This document shows positions 45,738 to 58,790 of a stretch of 64,000 bases of DNA, piece after piece (the first letter of the stretch is position 1; every line of letters starts with the position of its first letter). Position numbers and translations under genes: made by a program. Origin of the DNA: Lutjanus erythropterus. Taxonomy: Eukaryota > Chordata > Actinopteri > Lutjaniformes > Lutjanidae. Location of the stretch: contig CM034597.1 in NCBI GenBank assembly GCA_020091685.1, positions 938,646-1,002,645 of the forward strand. The letters are read 5' to 3'. Below the pieces are notes generated by a model. The model was not told where the DNA came from. It searched no databases and saw only the letters and a list, made by a program, of their open reading frames with translations.

Positions 45738-45905
45738 TATTCAATGCAATATATTTGTCAAGGGTCCCTGTTGTGTCTCTCTATCAAATAGTCCTGAAAA
45801 ATGTTGAAAACCCTTGTTCTATAAGATTCTACCCAAAATGCACCTATCAAGTTCTGCCTCTGTACTGTGCCACTTAACTACATGCTTGAAAGATGGTGTG
45901 CTAAC

Positions 45906-46000
45906 TAGGCCTGGGCGATACAGCTGAAAAGTCTGTCAGGATAGTGAAGATTCAAATCAGTAGATACCGATAATTATCATGTCGCCTGTGACTGACGACA
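45906..46000 (+). mobile_element. hAT-like left-end fragment
   Basis: taggcctgggcgatac is the characteristic start of a common teleost element. The sequence then diverges and no right end is visible. Confidence 0.35.
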
Positions 46001-47611
46001 TGTTATATAGTCCAAAGGGTGGAAGCAGCTGAGGTTATAACAGAAGTTTGTTGTGTAACTAGTGTTGGTCGGGATGCTATTCCTGCAGTTTACAAATAAC
46101 GTTGTTCTGATAGTTGTTGGTCTATCCGTCTGTCATTTACTTCCGTTTATCAGTGGTTGGGTTGCGGTGGCAGCAGGCTGAGCGTGATGACCCTCTCCTC
46201 TGCAATGCTTTCCTGTCCCTCCGTCTCACCCTGCTCCTTTTGACACAAAGGTCCAATGGCTGTTCTCCAAGCTCCCTCCAAATGAACAAACCTCTCTCTG
46301 ATAGTTGTTGTCCGACTTAAAAATAACAACAACAGACTGCCACTCTGGTCATGAGTTGACCTGTCGTTTTTCATCTGCACTCATTTTGTCACTGTTTGTG
46401 TTTGCCTTACATGTCACTTATTCTGGTTTGTTCTCATGTCGATGGTGCAATCAAAAAACACAATATGTCACTGCAGGACCTACGGATAAGATAGGCTGTG
46501 TTTATTGCCGATTTCCCTCACTATCATTTTATTGCCCAGGCCAAGTGCCAGACTTAGCTACAAAGCTCATGCTAATGTTTAGAATTAATAAAAATGAATA
46601 TTATTAGTTACTGAAAGCTTACAGATGACAGCATATATGACTGACTTTTTTGTTGATGTTGGCTGCTAAAGATTTAAGTAATCTTATGCTAATCCAACCT
46701 TGCTCTTCACTGGGTTTGTGTCTGTTTTGCTTCTTACTTGTTTACTTCAGCAAACACAGCATTATATTTTAGAGTGCCTCTGGGGTGTCTGTTATTTTGA
46801 AAAATGGAAGTTTAACAATCAGTTTTGCTATCTAAGATGTGGAAACTTGTGAGGCTCAATAACTCAAAACCACTAAGAAAACAGATATAAGTTCAAGGTC
46901 ACCAGACAATCCTGAAAGCTTTCATAGATTGTTCTCAGTTTTTACTTCCAAATAAGTTGTTTCCAATGTCAACTTGACCTTTTCTGCCCACATGTGAGGC
47001 AAAAAACTACAGCTCATATTTTGATCCAAACTGGCCAGACCCTGCTACACCTCTGACAATGGTTTTCTGCCCTCAAATATTGACTAAAGTCTACAGCAAT
47101 AACATCTATAGATTTACTTTTGAGGCGGATTTATTTGAGCTGAAACCAGATGAAGGCACTGTGTGAAGCTGAACCCTCAAATGTACCAGTGTCTAGAGTT
47201 TACATTTGAAACCAAATACTACACAGAGATGGCTTCTTCTGTTAAATAAAGTGACTTTTGCTTTAACTTCATAAGATTCCTTCACTGACTTTTCCCTGTG
47301 ACCTACTGTCTCACTGCCTGCTTCACTTTTTTCTACTTGGCAGCATTTTCTCATCAGCCCATTCTTCTTCATCTCTAATTCCCCTGCAATTTCTTCATTT
47401 ATCCCTCATTGTCTCTTACTCGGCTTCTCTCCCTCAGTCTCTGTGGCGCTGGTATTACTGCAGCAGGATCTAGGGGAGTTAGTGGCTGATTAGGCAGCAG
47501 AAACAAGCAAAGCCTGGTTAATGGTCTCTATTTTTCTCAATACAAACTTCCTCTGAAGGCCTGAAACACACACAGACACACACAAACACACACAATCACA
47601 GTACACGTCAT
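46001..47611. other. Unassigned; possible LINE scrap near 46153-46240 and a CA-rich tract at 47564-47600
   Basis: ggttgggttgcggtggcagc and the following 60 bases resemble a repeated teleost LINE segment, too short to classify. An imperfect (CA)n tract lies at 47564-47600. Nothing else is supported. Confidence 0.35.
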
Positions 47612-47790
47612 GGTCATGGTCAAAAGTATGTAGACATTCAATAACATCCACCAGTCTTTTGGGAAGACTTTTTGCAAGATTTTGGCTGCAGGGATTTGTT
47701 CCAATTTAGCCACAAGAGCATTACTGGGCAGCCTGGCTGAAAACAGCCCTATGTTAAAGCAGTGTGAAGGGCTGCATTGGTAAGAGTTTG
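47612..47790 (+). mobile_element. Tc1-like element fragment (second family)
   Basis: ggtcaaaagtatgtagacat is the start of the ggccaaaagtatgtggaca family. Matching blocks follow: ccagtcttttgggaagact, ttttggctgcagggatttg and agccacaagagcattactg. The central transposase region and right end are missing. Confidence 0.65.
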
Positions 47791-48369
47791 TTACTTCACG
47801 AACCACTAAGAACATGGAATACAATCCAGGAACAAATCCTGAATATTTTAAGACTTGTGAGCCACCCAAACATGACAAATGGTTCATACAGCCTTGTATC
47901 CTTGGAATTATGGCATTGGACAATTCCATAACATAATTTGCACTGAGTGGCCACTTTGTTAGGTACAGCCAGGTAGCAACCTTGAGGCTGAAAAATTAAG
48001 CCAACACACACGCCAAAAACTGCAGTTCCTCCAATGGCCACTTGAGCCTGGCTAAAAAACCAAGCCAGTCCCCACAGACCTATATCTTAAAATGCCCAAC
48101 TTTACAGCAGATATAAACATGTTTATAGCCTGGTACAAAAAGTGGTTTTAATGCACTGTCAAGTTGTAGTTGTTTGCCAACTGCATCATAATGTCACACT
48201 TTACGGCACTATGTCACACACCATCAACCATATCAATGATTTTGGTGAAAGTGGATACTGTTATATGGAGATGTTTTCTGGTTTTCCCTCTGATGTCTTT
48301 CGGCTGCTCTGCCTCAACTTTCTGCGATTTACATAAAATTGAGGCAACTGTAACTGTTATCTGTTGCAA
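47791..48369. other. Unassigned
   Basis: I see no supportable feature. Confidence 0.4.
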
Positions 48370-48740
48370 TCTAACAAGGTGGAGGACCTAAATGCAGACA
48401 ACACCAGGAACTGGGTCAAAAAGGGTTTAATGAAATTGAACAAAGAAACAAAGGCTTACACTGATTCAGGGAGGTAAAAGGTCAAAGGTCAAACGAAACA
48501 GAATCCAAAAAGGCAAACTCAAAAAACAAGCCAGGGGAAAAATAACACGGATGAAACACGGGAGGGAGACACAGGGGATGAAGGCAGACAGACATCAAGA
48601 ACACCATGAACTGACAAAGACAAAGAGGAACACAGGGACTAAATAGAGGGAACTAAGGGTGGGAAAACAGACAAAGACAGGAAGTAAAACCAAAACACAT
48701 GAGGGAGGACCAGAAACTACCAAACTAAAACAGGAAATAA
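48370..48740 (+). repeat. Purine-rich, strand-asymmetric dispersed repeat
   Basis: About 370 bp with few T residues on the plus strand: runs of aaacaaag, gacagacatc and aaaggtcaaaggtcaaac. It begins aacaaggtggaggaccta, a start I associate with a repeated teleost sequence. No coding capacity. Confidence 0.4.
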
Positions 48741-51253
48741 CCAACAAAATTCAAAACCATCACTTTATCTGCTGTTAGCCGGTTAGCTCAGTTTGCTGTG
48801 CAGCTAGCTGACTCTGCCCAGATCCCAGAACTGGATCTTAGAGCACTTTTGACCACCAGGAGTAAGTTCTCAGGCCCAAGGCTGGGGGGATGCAGGTGGG
48901 GAGTGACACCAGAATGGGCACCAGAGTCAGGTGGGCAGAGAGCTTGGTAGCCTCTATGGACATCATGACAGAGGCAAAGAGACCAAAGAGGAAATTAAAT
49001 GGAGGAAGCAAAGAAGAGAAAAAAGACAGTGACAGAGCTTGAGGCAAGAGTAGACAAAATGTTGAACTGGCTTTCAGTCACTGGTGACAAAATTCTCAGT
49101 GGCAATCAGGGGTGTCTCCACTAATTGGTGCTCCTGTATTATGCTGACGTCTTTGTCTAAATTCACAATATAGAAGATTTTAATCCATATTCTTTAACTG
49201 AGTTTAGCCATATTGTTGAAGCAGAAAAAACAAAAAAAAAGATAATTTTCAGGTTGTATGGAACAACATTACGTGTTCAAAACTACACAACATTTGGACT
49301 GTAGACCATTTGCAGCAGCACAAAGTACCCAGAAACAACTGGGTATTCAATGGAAATGTAAGAGAAACACCTTAAAGAAAAATACGAATTCTTGCATGAT
49401 GTTGCTTTAATTGGCACTAAGGAGCCCAGCACAAAACCACAAGGGTGCCACATTAACTCTTTAATTAAACTTTCTTCATCCCATCTTTACCTGGATTAAA
49501 GTGCAATGACATATTTTAATTGCCTCACACTAGCATTCTTCCTCATCTAACACTAATTCTAACTCATCTGGCAGGTTTGGCAGATCTTTTCTGTGAAAAT
49601 TCTGTGGGGCACATTAAGTGATCTGGTTGGTGGCAGCAATAGCTGAAGTATGTGACTGACTTAATCTCTATGACATACAGGACAAGAAGCTGACAGCACT
49701 GTTTAAAAACAAAGACAGAAAGATTCCCAATTCTAATGTCAAACCCTGAACCCAGGCCAGTCCACTAACTAACCCCTCCAGGATCCTTCTATTTCTGTGA
49801 CAACATTAGGTAAAAGAACCTGCTCACATGCACACAGGCACTGAACTGCATGGCAGTTCCTGATACACTCCATCTCTGTGGCAGTTATTTGATTACACCC
49901 TGGGGCACCATGGGAGCGAGAGACAATCTGAGCAAGAGCGGGAGGGAGAGGGGGGAAGAAAAACAGACGAATTTGAATCTGACAGCCGGAGAGCACAAGA
50001 TGGAGAGACTGGGAGCGGGAGGTGGAAGGGCCGAGATAAAGAATCGGAGTGACAGCGTCTGGATCAATAGTGTGTTGAGATATTCATTTGGACTCTGCTG
50101 GGGTTCCCAAAGTAAGCACACACTCCAATTCTCTCCTTCTGTCCCTCTATCTTGCTCTCTTTGTGTCCACATCTTATGCTCTCCCTCTCTGCCTCCCGTC
50201 TGTCTGGATAGTTCACCACTGGGTGTCACTGAGGAAACAAAAGAGGCAGCTGCAACCTCATTCTGCTGCCGACAGCATCTGGATGGCCAGAGTCAAGTAG
50301 TAGCAGATCAAAGCTGGGGTCCATTCACTTTTTAATGAATGCAATGTTGTAAATGAGGGCCGTACTATTAGCAAGCCAGTGCCTGGTCCAATCTGCATTT
50401 GGACTTGAGTGGGTGGGAAATAACTTGACCCCATTGGTGATAATGATGTACTTGTTGTAGAGTCTCACTATTCAATATGCCCCATTGTACACCTGTAAAT
50501 CAATGTAACACTGATGCAGGATAGGAGGACCTCTGGCACAGGGGGCTGGGAGAAAAAGATATTAGCACTGTGGTTTGAAATATTTTCTCAGTAGTTGATA
50601 TTCAGACATTCCAAATTGTGGTAAATACTCATTTTGCAGCAGAGACACTACAGCTTAGTAGTGTACAGCCAGTATCAAGGATTCAGCTGATTATACAACA
50701 TATGAATTAATGTTACATAAAAGCAAAACATAGATGATACAGTCAACAGATTGTGGTTAGCTCTGAAATTATGTTTAAATTCATAAATAAAACTCTGGGG
50801 AAAAAAAAGAGAAAACTGTGTTAACCTCGCACAAATAGATGTGCTATTGTGAAAATAATATCACAGTAAATGTATAATAGTTTAATTCATAGTTTCATAA
50901 TTCAGACTAGTTATTCCAAATTATGAAAAAAAATGTATATGTATAGGTCATCTGTGCATGCTGCTAATTATGACCCAGATTTATGTTTATTGTTAAACAG
51001 TGATCTGGTGGCCACTAGTAACACAGGAGCATAGACGTGTGTGGCCCGTGTGAAACCATAAATCAGTAAAAATTACGTTTAATAATGTAATAATGCTACT
51101 TGACATACGATGTGATGTATCATAAAATACTTATTTTATCCCAAATCACGATCTTTTTGTTAACCTAAGTAAGTAGTTTGTTGCCTAAATCTAAGTTAAC
51201 TGCAACAGTCACTGGCATAGAACCAATAACTACAAATACTCAAATTACTGTAG
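48741..51253. other. Unassigned, 2.5 kb; GC/purine-rich segment at 49900-50110
   Basis: At 49900-50110 purine-rich sequence (gagcgagagacaatctg, gggagggagagggggga) ends in a gtaagc donor-like site at about 50111. It could be an untranslated first exon on the plus strand, but no downstream exon was found. From about 51200 to 51253 the sequence belongs to a repeat continuing at 52009. Confidence 0.4.
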
Positions 51254-52008
51254 TTAAAGGAGAAGTGTGTGATTTCCAGTGGCATCTAGCGTTCAAACCT
51301 TAGATTGCAACTAAGAGGATTTACCCCGACACCGCCCCTCTCTCACCAAGCGTACGGTGGCCGTCAGCGGACAAAATGGCGAGCGAAATCTATCTCACAA
51401 CAAACTACAATTATGTGTGTAGGATGAATTACCTGTCCAGCAGAAAACAGGCAACCTCGGCATCACTGTGAAAACGTTTGTCCTCCATCAGCGATTTCCA
51501 TCGTGTAAACGCTATGCCGATGTTGATTCGTGTTTTTGCCGTTTCCTGTCATGCTTGCGTTTACTTTCTTCACGTCTCCCCTTCTTGGATGACGGGGATT
51601 CACTGTCTGCTGCTTTTTGTTCTGGTACAGTGTATGTATGATCCTCCATTTGTCAAAACTGTGCCAGTCAAGGTTCACAACGCTAAATGATCTGCCAGCA
51701 ATCACCGGCGTCTATCCTCCCCGTCTACTTCCGTGTTTACGCTGCGGCGTCTACGTAAGGTCGCCATGGGCTTCCAAAGACTCACTGTTAGTGCAGTTTG
51801 TCCGCTCTGCGCTGCCGTAGACGGCGCAGGATGATGATCTCCGTAAGTCGACCCGACAGTATCTAACTATAAATGGCTATTTCTAAAGTAACGGGAACAT
51901 ATAGATTATGAGTTTACGTTGATTGATAATAATAAATAACATACTTATATATAATATATCTCATTTATGTACATAAATTCCTGTAATTATTACACACTGG
52001 TCCTTTAA
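51254..52008 (-). mobile_element. TTAA-flanked element R4, full copy
   Basis: TTAA at 51254-51257 and 52005-52008, with ends aggagaagtgtgtgat and tacacactggtcctt, an inverted match. The subterminal ccagtggcatctagcg matches the reversed end of the interrupted copy at 9753-10955. More GC-rich than the surroundings (for example cctccccgtctacttccg). No transposase. Its TTAA target lay in another repeat, which continues on both sides. Confidence 0.8.
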
Positions 52009-53630
52009 GTAGTTTTTTGGGGGTACTTTTATGAGTAGATTTTCAAGTCTGTACTTTTACTCATACTTAAATATGCATTACACCATGTAATCTACAAGTT
52101 GAATTAATATCCAAACCTTTCATCTGCATTTTGTAGCCAATGAGGTGATCTGATCACAAACAGGCCAATGAGAACAAGAATAGATTTTCAGTACTTTCCA
52201 CCACTGTTTAATTCTGACCCTTCATGTGGCTAAATCAGTCATGTAAGTTGTGATCCCTGGATGTTTTGCCATTTTTGTTTAAGTTTGAACATCATTTCAG
52301 TTTCTTTTGCTTAACATGGAAAAAGTGTGAATTTTACACTTGAACTTTTAATGTATTTTCATAGATAACATTTTTATGGAAAGAAAATGAAAAAACAAAC
52401 AGTATCTAAAAATAATGTCCACTCTTAGTGACTGATGTCTTGCTATCATTAACCTTGAAAAAACGTTGAGGTGAAACTCGATCAGTCCAAACCTGAGGTA
52501 TTACTACAGTCGGTTACTGCCTGAACATAGATGTTCATGTTTATTATTAATAACATCAGCATTTCTCATCACACGCAGCTCCAGCTGAGGCCAGATGATC
52601 CATTTCAACTGATTCATTCATCATATGAATTCATCAGGAATGCAAGGCTAACATGACTAACAAGGTTAAAGAAAGAATGTAATCTAGTTAGGGAGAGAGT
52701 TAGGAGGAGAACAAAGTGAACATGGCCACTGAGACTGACTAGCATGGCTGCTCTGGACTTGGCAAGTGTATCCAATTGTAGCCCTGGGGAACAATAAGAC
52801 TTGAGCTGCAGGCCTCCACACTGTAAGCTGTATTCCTTGTGGCAATTTTCTTCAGTTGTGTTGGTTCTTAAGTTACCTTTCAAGTGGCATCACACTTTCA
52901 TCATGGTGAACTTTGGAAAATAAATTGATTATTGGAAAACAGTCGCTGTCAAGTTGTAGCATGTACATGTAGATACATTACTTAAAGCAACCTGTTCAAA
53001 GATTATCTGAAAGACACCTTAACTTTTCCTTTGAATTAACTGCACATGTTCTGTACATTTGACATGTGCAGAAATGTGAAAGTTGAAACAAAAGTTGACT
53101 TTGTTTGAACTATGTTGGATGTACAGTGCTCATAATCACCATCTGTGGTGATTTTTACAACCCGGTACTCAACAATGTTATCCTTATGCACATTAAAACT
53201 AAAACCTCATTTAGTCTTTATTTGATTTCAGTAAGAAAGTTTTTCAGGTCATTGTCCAAACAAACACTTGGACCATCCACACAGTTTGAGAAAGACTGTA
53301 ACCAATTTAAGACCTTCTTGAAACCTTGAGAGAAAAAAACATATCATTGGCAAAAAGGAAGCAAAGATGCTGTTGTCAGATGTGAGTACTGTAAACTTTA
53401 AATGAAAATGACATTTCCTTAAAAACAAATCTAAGAATTATGGAAATTTAGCATGACTTTTTACTTTTACAGAGCCAAATAGACTATCTCAGAGTGTGTA
53501 AGCATCTGATTAGATAGTATTGAGACTGACACAAGATATACTGAAGACTGAAGTAAAAAATAAGGAAACAACTAATCAAAAATCCAACAAGAAGAGTGCA
53601 TACAAGAGAGTGCAGATCTCCGCCAGGCAA
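52009..53630. other. Repeat flank, then unassigned
   Basis: 52009-52130, with tttttgggggtactttta and ctgtacttttactcatact, is the second half of an actcaaattactg-type dispersed repeat interrupted by R4. The rest shows no recognisable feature. Confidence 0.4.
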
Positions 53631-54639
53631 CAGATGGTGAAGCATCTACTCTTAGAGCCGGCTCTTTGAAGTGAACGACAGGAACCGACTCTTGATTGCG
53701 AGCCAAGTTGTTTTTTTCGCCTCTTTTTGTTTGTTAAAGCTGCACGTGATTGGTCAAGATGTGTGGTGGCGTGTTTGTCCACACTGAGTAGAAGGGGGAG
53801 GGGAGGAGTTACAGACACACAGCACAGTGAGCACATGAACAGGAGGGAGGGAGACAAGAGAGAACATGCGCTACAGACAGAGACAACACGCTGGAAAGGT
53901 GGGAAAATAGGCTCATTCGAGATGAACTGCGCCTCGCCTGGAAAATAGACAAGATCAGGCGGCCGCAGCAGGAAGTGTTGATGAAAATCTGCAGTCAAGT
54001 CGGACAGTTTTCAACAGACTTAAGAGAGAGTAGAGGAAGAGACACTAACATCCTGTTAGATCACCTGTAGGTTACCTGTAGTCTGCAGACCACGTTCATA
54101 GCTGGAGAAATAAAGTGTGTTCTTTATCGCTGATTGAAGTTAAAATAGAAGAGATCCTCCTTCTGTCACATGTAACATCTGTTCTTGGATCTGCCTTGTA
54201 AAGCACTTACTGTTATTCTGATAAGTCATATATATGTAACCTTTATTATTATCAGACACTAAATATCTGCTTGTTGACAGATTAAAATGTCATTGCACAA
54301 CAGAAGACTGATATATCCAGCATTAAATATTACAATTACATAGAAAATTAGTATTTTATACAATATGTGGTGTTTGTTGTTAAAATTAAGCACTCTGCTC
54401 CACGCTGAGTATGTTGAGTATATAAATAAAGCCATATAAATAATAAACATTTGATATAATGTATGTTTTTTACATTAGTAATTCATTTTACACACAATTT
54501 TGCATTATTTTTGGTAATAAATAAATTTAAGCAGCAAAAAAAAATGAGGAGCCACTTGGGAGCTGAAAGAGCTGGCTCTTTTTAGTGAGCTGAGCCAAAA
54601 GAACCGTCTCTCTAAATAGAGTCAGAGTTCCGATCACTA
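53631..54639. mobile_element. hAT-like element with gagccggctctt ends
   Basis: The left part has cttagagccggctctttg; the right part has the inverted aaagagctggctctttt and gagttccgatcacta. Such ends characterise a teleost hAT-like repeat. No matching TSD was found. The interior holds a GC-rich island with a NotI site (gcggccgc at 53960-53967). Confidence 0.55.
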
Positions 54640-55329
54640 ACTGCCACGCCTCTGCAACTGCTAGAAATCCTAAGTAATTTACACTGTCACCTATTCATAG
54701 GTCGAAGTCTGCATGTCCTGGTGAAATCTGTAGCTAATCGGACGGTTTGGCATAGAGATGATTAGATCCACCAGTGAAAGAACTAAATTCCTGCAAGTAA
54801 GCACTATTGTTCAACTTTTCAGTCTGCAACAGTGTGTAAATTATATTTGTTTAGTGGCGGACATTTAACGCTCCAGTGCAAATGCAGGGAGTTTTCTTCA
54901 GTGCATCATAACATATTGGGTATGGAATAAATCTGCAGTTTTTGAGTGACCTGCAAAAGACAAGGTAAGCCTTGTTCTTAGAAGGAGTGAGGAGTCAGTA
55001 GTTTGTAGTCAATAAAATAGATTTTTTTTTTTTCAAAAATTGTGAATCACATCAACCACAGGAGGTCTTTGAGCATAAAATCATACATGTGCACAAAAAC
55101 GCTGGTCACTCACACGAACACTGACCACCTATACCTGGCAGCAAACCATAATCACTGCACAACCTTGAAGCAGGAATATTATAAATGAACTGTATTTTGC
55201 AGGGTTCAATCTACTTGCCCAAAGTCAGTTTTTATTTGCCCCTATGCACATAGTTTTATTTAGTAGCAGTTATCAAATAATAACAAAGACTAGTTAATTG
55301 CCATCTGCTGTGATATCTAAAAATGTGAA
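54640..55329. other. Unassigned
   Basis: No supportable feature. Confidence 0.4.
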
Positions 55330-55560
55330 AACAGTTAAAATGTCCATCCCAGTTTCTCAAAGTCCATATTGATGTCTTTAAATGTCTCGTGTTGTCAGTG
55401 TAAAACCAAAGATATTTAGTTTAATGTAATAATAAACAGAGAAAAGTGTGAAATCTCCATATTTGAGAGGCTGAAAACAGCAATTTCTGTCAGTTATGTG
55501 TGAAAAATTGCCTAAGTCATTATGCAATTATTAAAAGAATTTAATATTTTAAATCTTTCT
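55330..55560 (+). mobile_element. R3 hAT-like fragment, opposite orientation
   Basis: tgtcttcaaatgtc-like and aaaccaaagatatttagttt blocks are the reverse complement of R3 interior sequence (compare 37365-37420). Ends are missing. Confidence 0.55.
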
Positions 55561-55975
55561 TAGCACCTGGCTGGTAAATGAATTGCTAGATATTCTTGCC
55601 CTGTCTAGTGAATTGATGACATATTTCTCCTTTGGTCAGGCACTCTAAAAAAATTATTGGATATGACATTTACGATAAATCACAAATTAACTTTCTGGAC
55701 ATTTGCATCATTAAAGAACAGGGCAAACTGGCAGCTGATCTTTACAGAAAGCCAACAAATGAGAATAAAATATTACATAGTAAGAGTTTTCATTGCACCT
55801 CTCTGAAAAAAAAAAAGTCTCCCAATTACTCAGTTCAATAGAATATGGTGCTTTTGTGGTTTGGATGAGTCCTACAATAAACATAGTGGTGACATGTTGG
55901 AAAGATTCAGGGATAGGCAGTAGGGATGATTAAATGCTAAATTTAATTTAGACTAGTTGACTAGTCTAACCCTTA

Positions 55976-57725
55976 GGGCCCTATCTTACGCTGATCTAAA
56001 GTGGCAAGCGTGAGGCGCGATGGATTTAATTTATTCAAGGTGTGTCCAAATCCACCTTTGCCATCCTGTGCCAGGGGCAGGAGTGATATTTTGCCCTGCC
56101 CCGCCCTTTGCGCCACCAGCGTAAAGAGGGATACACCTACTAGGTGTGCCCGAGTGCCCTCATTAATTCACAGGCAAGTTATTTTTTTGCCTTTAATGAC
56201 AGTGACAGCTGAAGGTATGACAGGAAAGGAGGGTGAAGAGACAGGGGATGACACACAGCAAATGGGCCGCAGGCAGGATTCCACCCGGCGGCCACTGCAG
56301 AGGACTAACAGCCTCAGTACACGGTGCACACGGCCTACCGACTGAGCTATAGGGGCGCCCCAATTCACAGGCAAGTGTAGGCCGAACATTCAAGAAACCA
56401 ATAAGAAAGTCAGCTCTCATCACCTTTGAGAGGCAGGTGCACCAGCAGCGCAAGCAGAGGCAGCATGACAGCGGATTTACCAGGAGGAAACAAAGAGAAA
56501 AGATTTTTAAAGTGAGGAGACATATCTCCTGTTTTGAGGAGTGAAAACGCAATATATGGAGACAGCAGGATGTCTCTAAAACAGCTTCATGTGTAAATAA
56601 TTTATTTTACATTAATGCCTGCAAAAAACAATACAATAAATGAACCGCAAATGTCATGCAGATATGTAACTGCTTATATTTTAACCTGAAGCACGTTGAA
56701 AGTATGTTGTATTTTATAATTAATTATTATCATCATCATCATCATTAACTCTGCTGGCTGAGGAGCGGAGAGAGAGGTGGTGCAGTAGAGAGGGGAGGTG
56801 AACCGATCCAGTCCAGCCGCGAAGCTTCCCGGTTCCACTGGCCCTCCTGAGCCAGGTGGAGGAGCAGATACGCAGCTGTCCATGCTCCTCCTTCTTCTCC
56901 TCTCCCAACTAATCATCATCTCCTCCTCCCATCCTCGCTCCTCTGACCCGCTGCCTAATAATCAGAGAGAGTTTCTGAAGTTTGAAGTGTGCAAAATTAC
57001 GCACAGATCTATCCAACCAGCTCTGACAGAAGCACACTGAACTTTTTTCTCTCAGGTTGGGCCGGACTCATGTGGTCAAATATAGTGTCTTGTATATTTT
57101 ATATGTTATAGATCATAATTGTTTAATCCTTGTTTTTCTGGATCATAACAAACACGCAGACACAAACACTACAGCTGCTCCACCTGTTATGCTGACTCAT
57201 CTGATAAAGACGATCTGACAGCTGTGATCTCGGCCCGTGTGCACTTTGCAGGTCTGTTTAGATTTATCAGGCTTTATAATTATATATATTTTTTCCTTAT
57301 TAGTGAGTTGATCTTTAAAGACACATGTGCACACGGCTGTTTAACATTAATGAAAGGTGTTCTGTGATTGTGGAGATGTGTGTGTGCCTCAGCCAAGCGC
57401 AAGACACACGTGAATGCTTTTAACTTCAATATTTACACTTTATTGCTGATAGAAAACATGTTCAAATAACACTTAACTAATCCACACTCCCGTGTGAGGA
57501 AGAGAATGATCTAAATGAAGGTGTTTTGTGATTGTGAAGACGTGTGTGTTTCGGCCAAGCCTGCCGGGTGCTATCTTGTCCTGAAAGACCACAGACTTTG
57601 CACTTCGACCAGGTTTTGGCTGGTCTAAAGCACAAGCAGTTTTTACCCCAATGCGCTGAGCACAAGATAGCAAATGCATCGACCATACCTTCAAAACCAC
57701 TTGCACTGGTGGTAAGATAGAGCCC
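55976..57725. mobile_element. TIR element with ttagggccctatcttac ends, inside the hAT
   Basis: The left end gggccctatcttac and the right end gtaagatagagccc are inverted repeats with one mismatch; the bases just outside read tta and taa. A 3-bp TWA target would suit PIF/Harbinger, but the two copies differ, so the superfamily stays open. It carries an S2 SINE at 56180-56361. A GC-rich part near 56760-57000 has open frames on both strands, none recognised. Confidence 0.65.
56180..56361 (-). mobile_element. S2 SINE, full copy, perfect 15-bp TSD
   Basis: Reverse complement of the S2 family: cagcctcagtac and taccgactgagctatagg near 56310-56350, ending ggggcgccc. Flanked by aattcacaggcaagt at 56165-56179 and 56362-56376. 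Innermost member of a four-level nest. Confidence 0.9.
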
Positions 57726-58790
57726 TAAGAAAGCACTCAGAAAGCAATTAAAATTTTGCAGAATTTATTAATTTATAAACAATGTCTGAAAAAAAATACT
57801 GTGGGTATGAAGAGTCATTTGAAGCCATTAATCAGTCTACAGTCTGCAATCACCAAATCGTACTTTAAATGCCGCTGAAAAGCACGCTACTTTGTGCTGT
57901 GCAATACAAACCTTACACATTAATGTACAAAATATGACAACAACTCAATAAACGCTTGACCTTTTCAGACAGAAGAGGATCACAGTGTCTGCGGGTAAAG
58001 GACCCAGAGCTACCACAGCTAACGTTAGCAGCAGCAGCAGCTGCTCCGCTTGCAGGTTTACGTCGATGTGGGTACTTAATGTGGGCACGTTTCTCCAGTT
58101 GAGTGAATATATAGCAGCTTATTCTGTCTGTTAGATTCAGCATTATTTCTGTTTCCTAGATTAAAACACTGCCAAACCATGGTGGTTTTACGAGCTGTCA
58201 TCCGTCCGACTTTGCTGATATAAACATCCAGGGTTGCCTAGTCAATCAGGGTATACGTGCTGGGTGAGAGGGGCTGCTGTCTGACAGTGCCCTGACTAGT
58301 GCAGGCAGCTGCATAAAATCTTAGAAGCAACAGATAATTGGCATCGTGCATTAATGAAATATTGATAAATAATTTAAATGGCTATTTTTTCTGGTGCCGA
58401 CTAGCGATGGTGGGGACGTTTAATCATATAGTCGAGTAATCATGCACATCCCTAACAGGCAGTACAAGGAAAGCTTTAGAAAGATTTAAGAATGTCAGCC
58501 AAAGTGGACAGATTTAGTTAATGGAGGTTCTCCTTGCATTTTACAATATTCCTTGGAAAATAATTTTAAAAAGATTGTCCAGCAGCATTGGCATATCTTG
58601 AAATCTGATTCTAATCTTAAAGAAGTCTTTACAGATCCCCAACGCATTGTTGCATGCTCCAAATATTCATTAGCTCATAGTTAGAGCTGACCTTCCACCA
58701 GAATGACCTCCTCATTTCTTATCAGCACAATATGTCACTCTTACTCCTCTGCATTCTGGTAAAAATCCTTTTGAAAAGAGAGGCATTATA

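Larger units (their letters stand above)
55921..58454. mobile_element. hAT element, 2.5 kb, inserted in the Penelope-like fragment
   Basis: Begins tagggatgattaaatgc and ends catgcacatcccta, an inverted match. Flanks ataggcag (55913-55920) and acaggcag (58455-58462) agree at 7 of 8. Much of its length is a further insertion at 55976-57725. No transposase frame in the remaining hAT sequence. Confidence 0.8.
55600..58790 (+). pseudogene. Penelope-like reverse transcriptase fragment split by a nested cluster
   Basis: The plus strand reads INFLDICIIKEQGKLAADLY, then RKPTNENKILHSKSFHC, a LPISQFNRI-like segment after an A-run, and CGLDESYNKHSGDMLERFRDRQY. These are the conserved blocks at the end of Penelope-like reverse transcriptases (FLD, LY.KPT, S.H...K, a late RGY-like motif). 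The right part resumes at 58463 with KESFRKI, a stop, and continues to about 58790. Frameshifts and stops are present, and neither catalytic core nor endonuclease remains. Confidence 0.65.

Noticed and set aside
49850-50335. 161-codon plus-strand frame
   Set aside because: It crosses a likely donor site and a purine/pyrimidine-biased region. An overlapping minus-strand frame of 114 codons is equally open.
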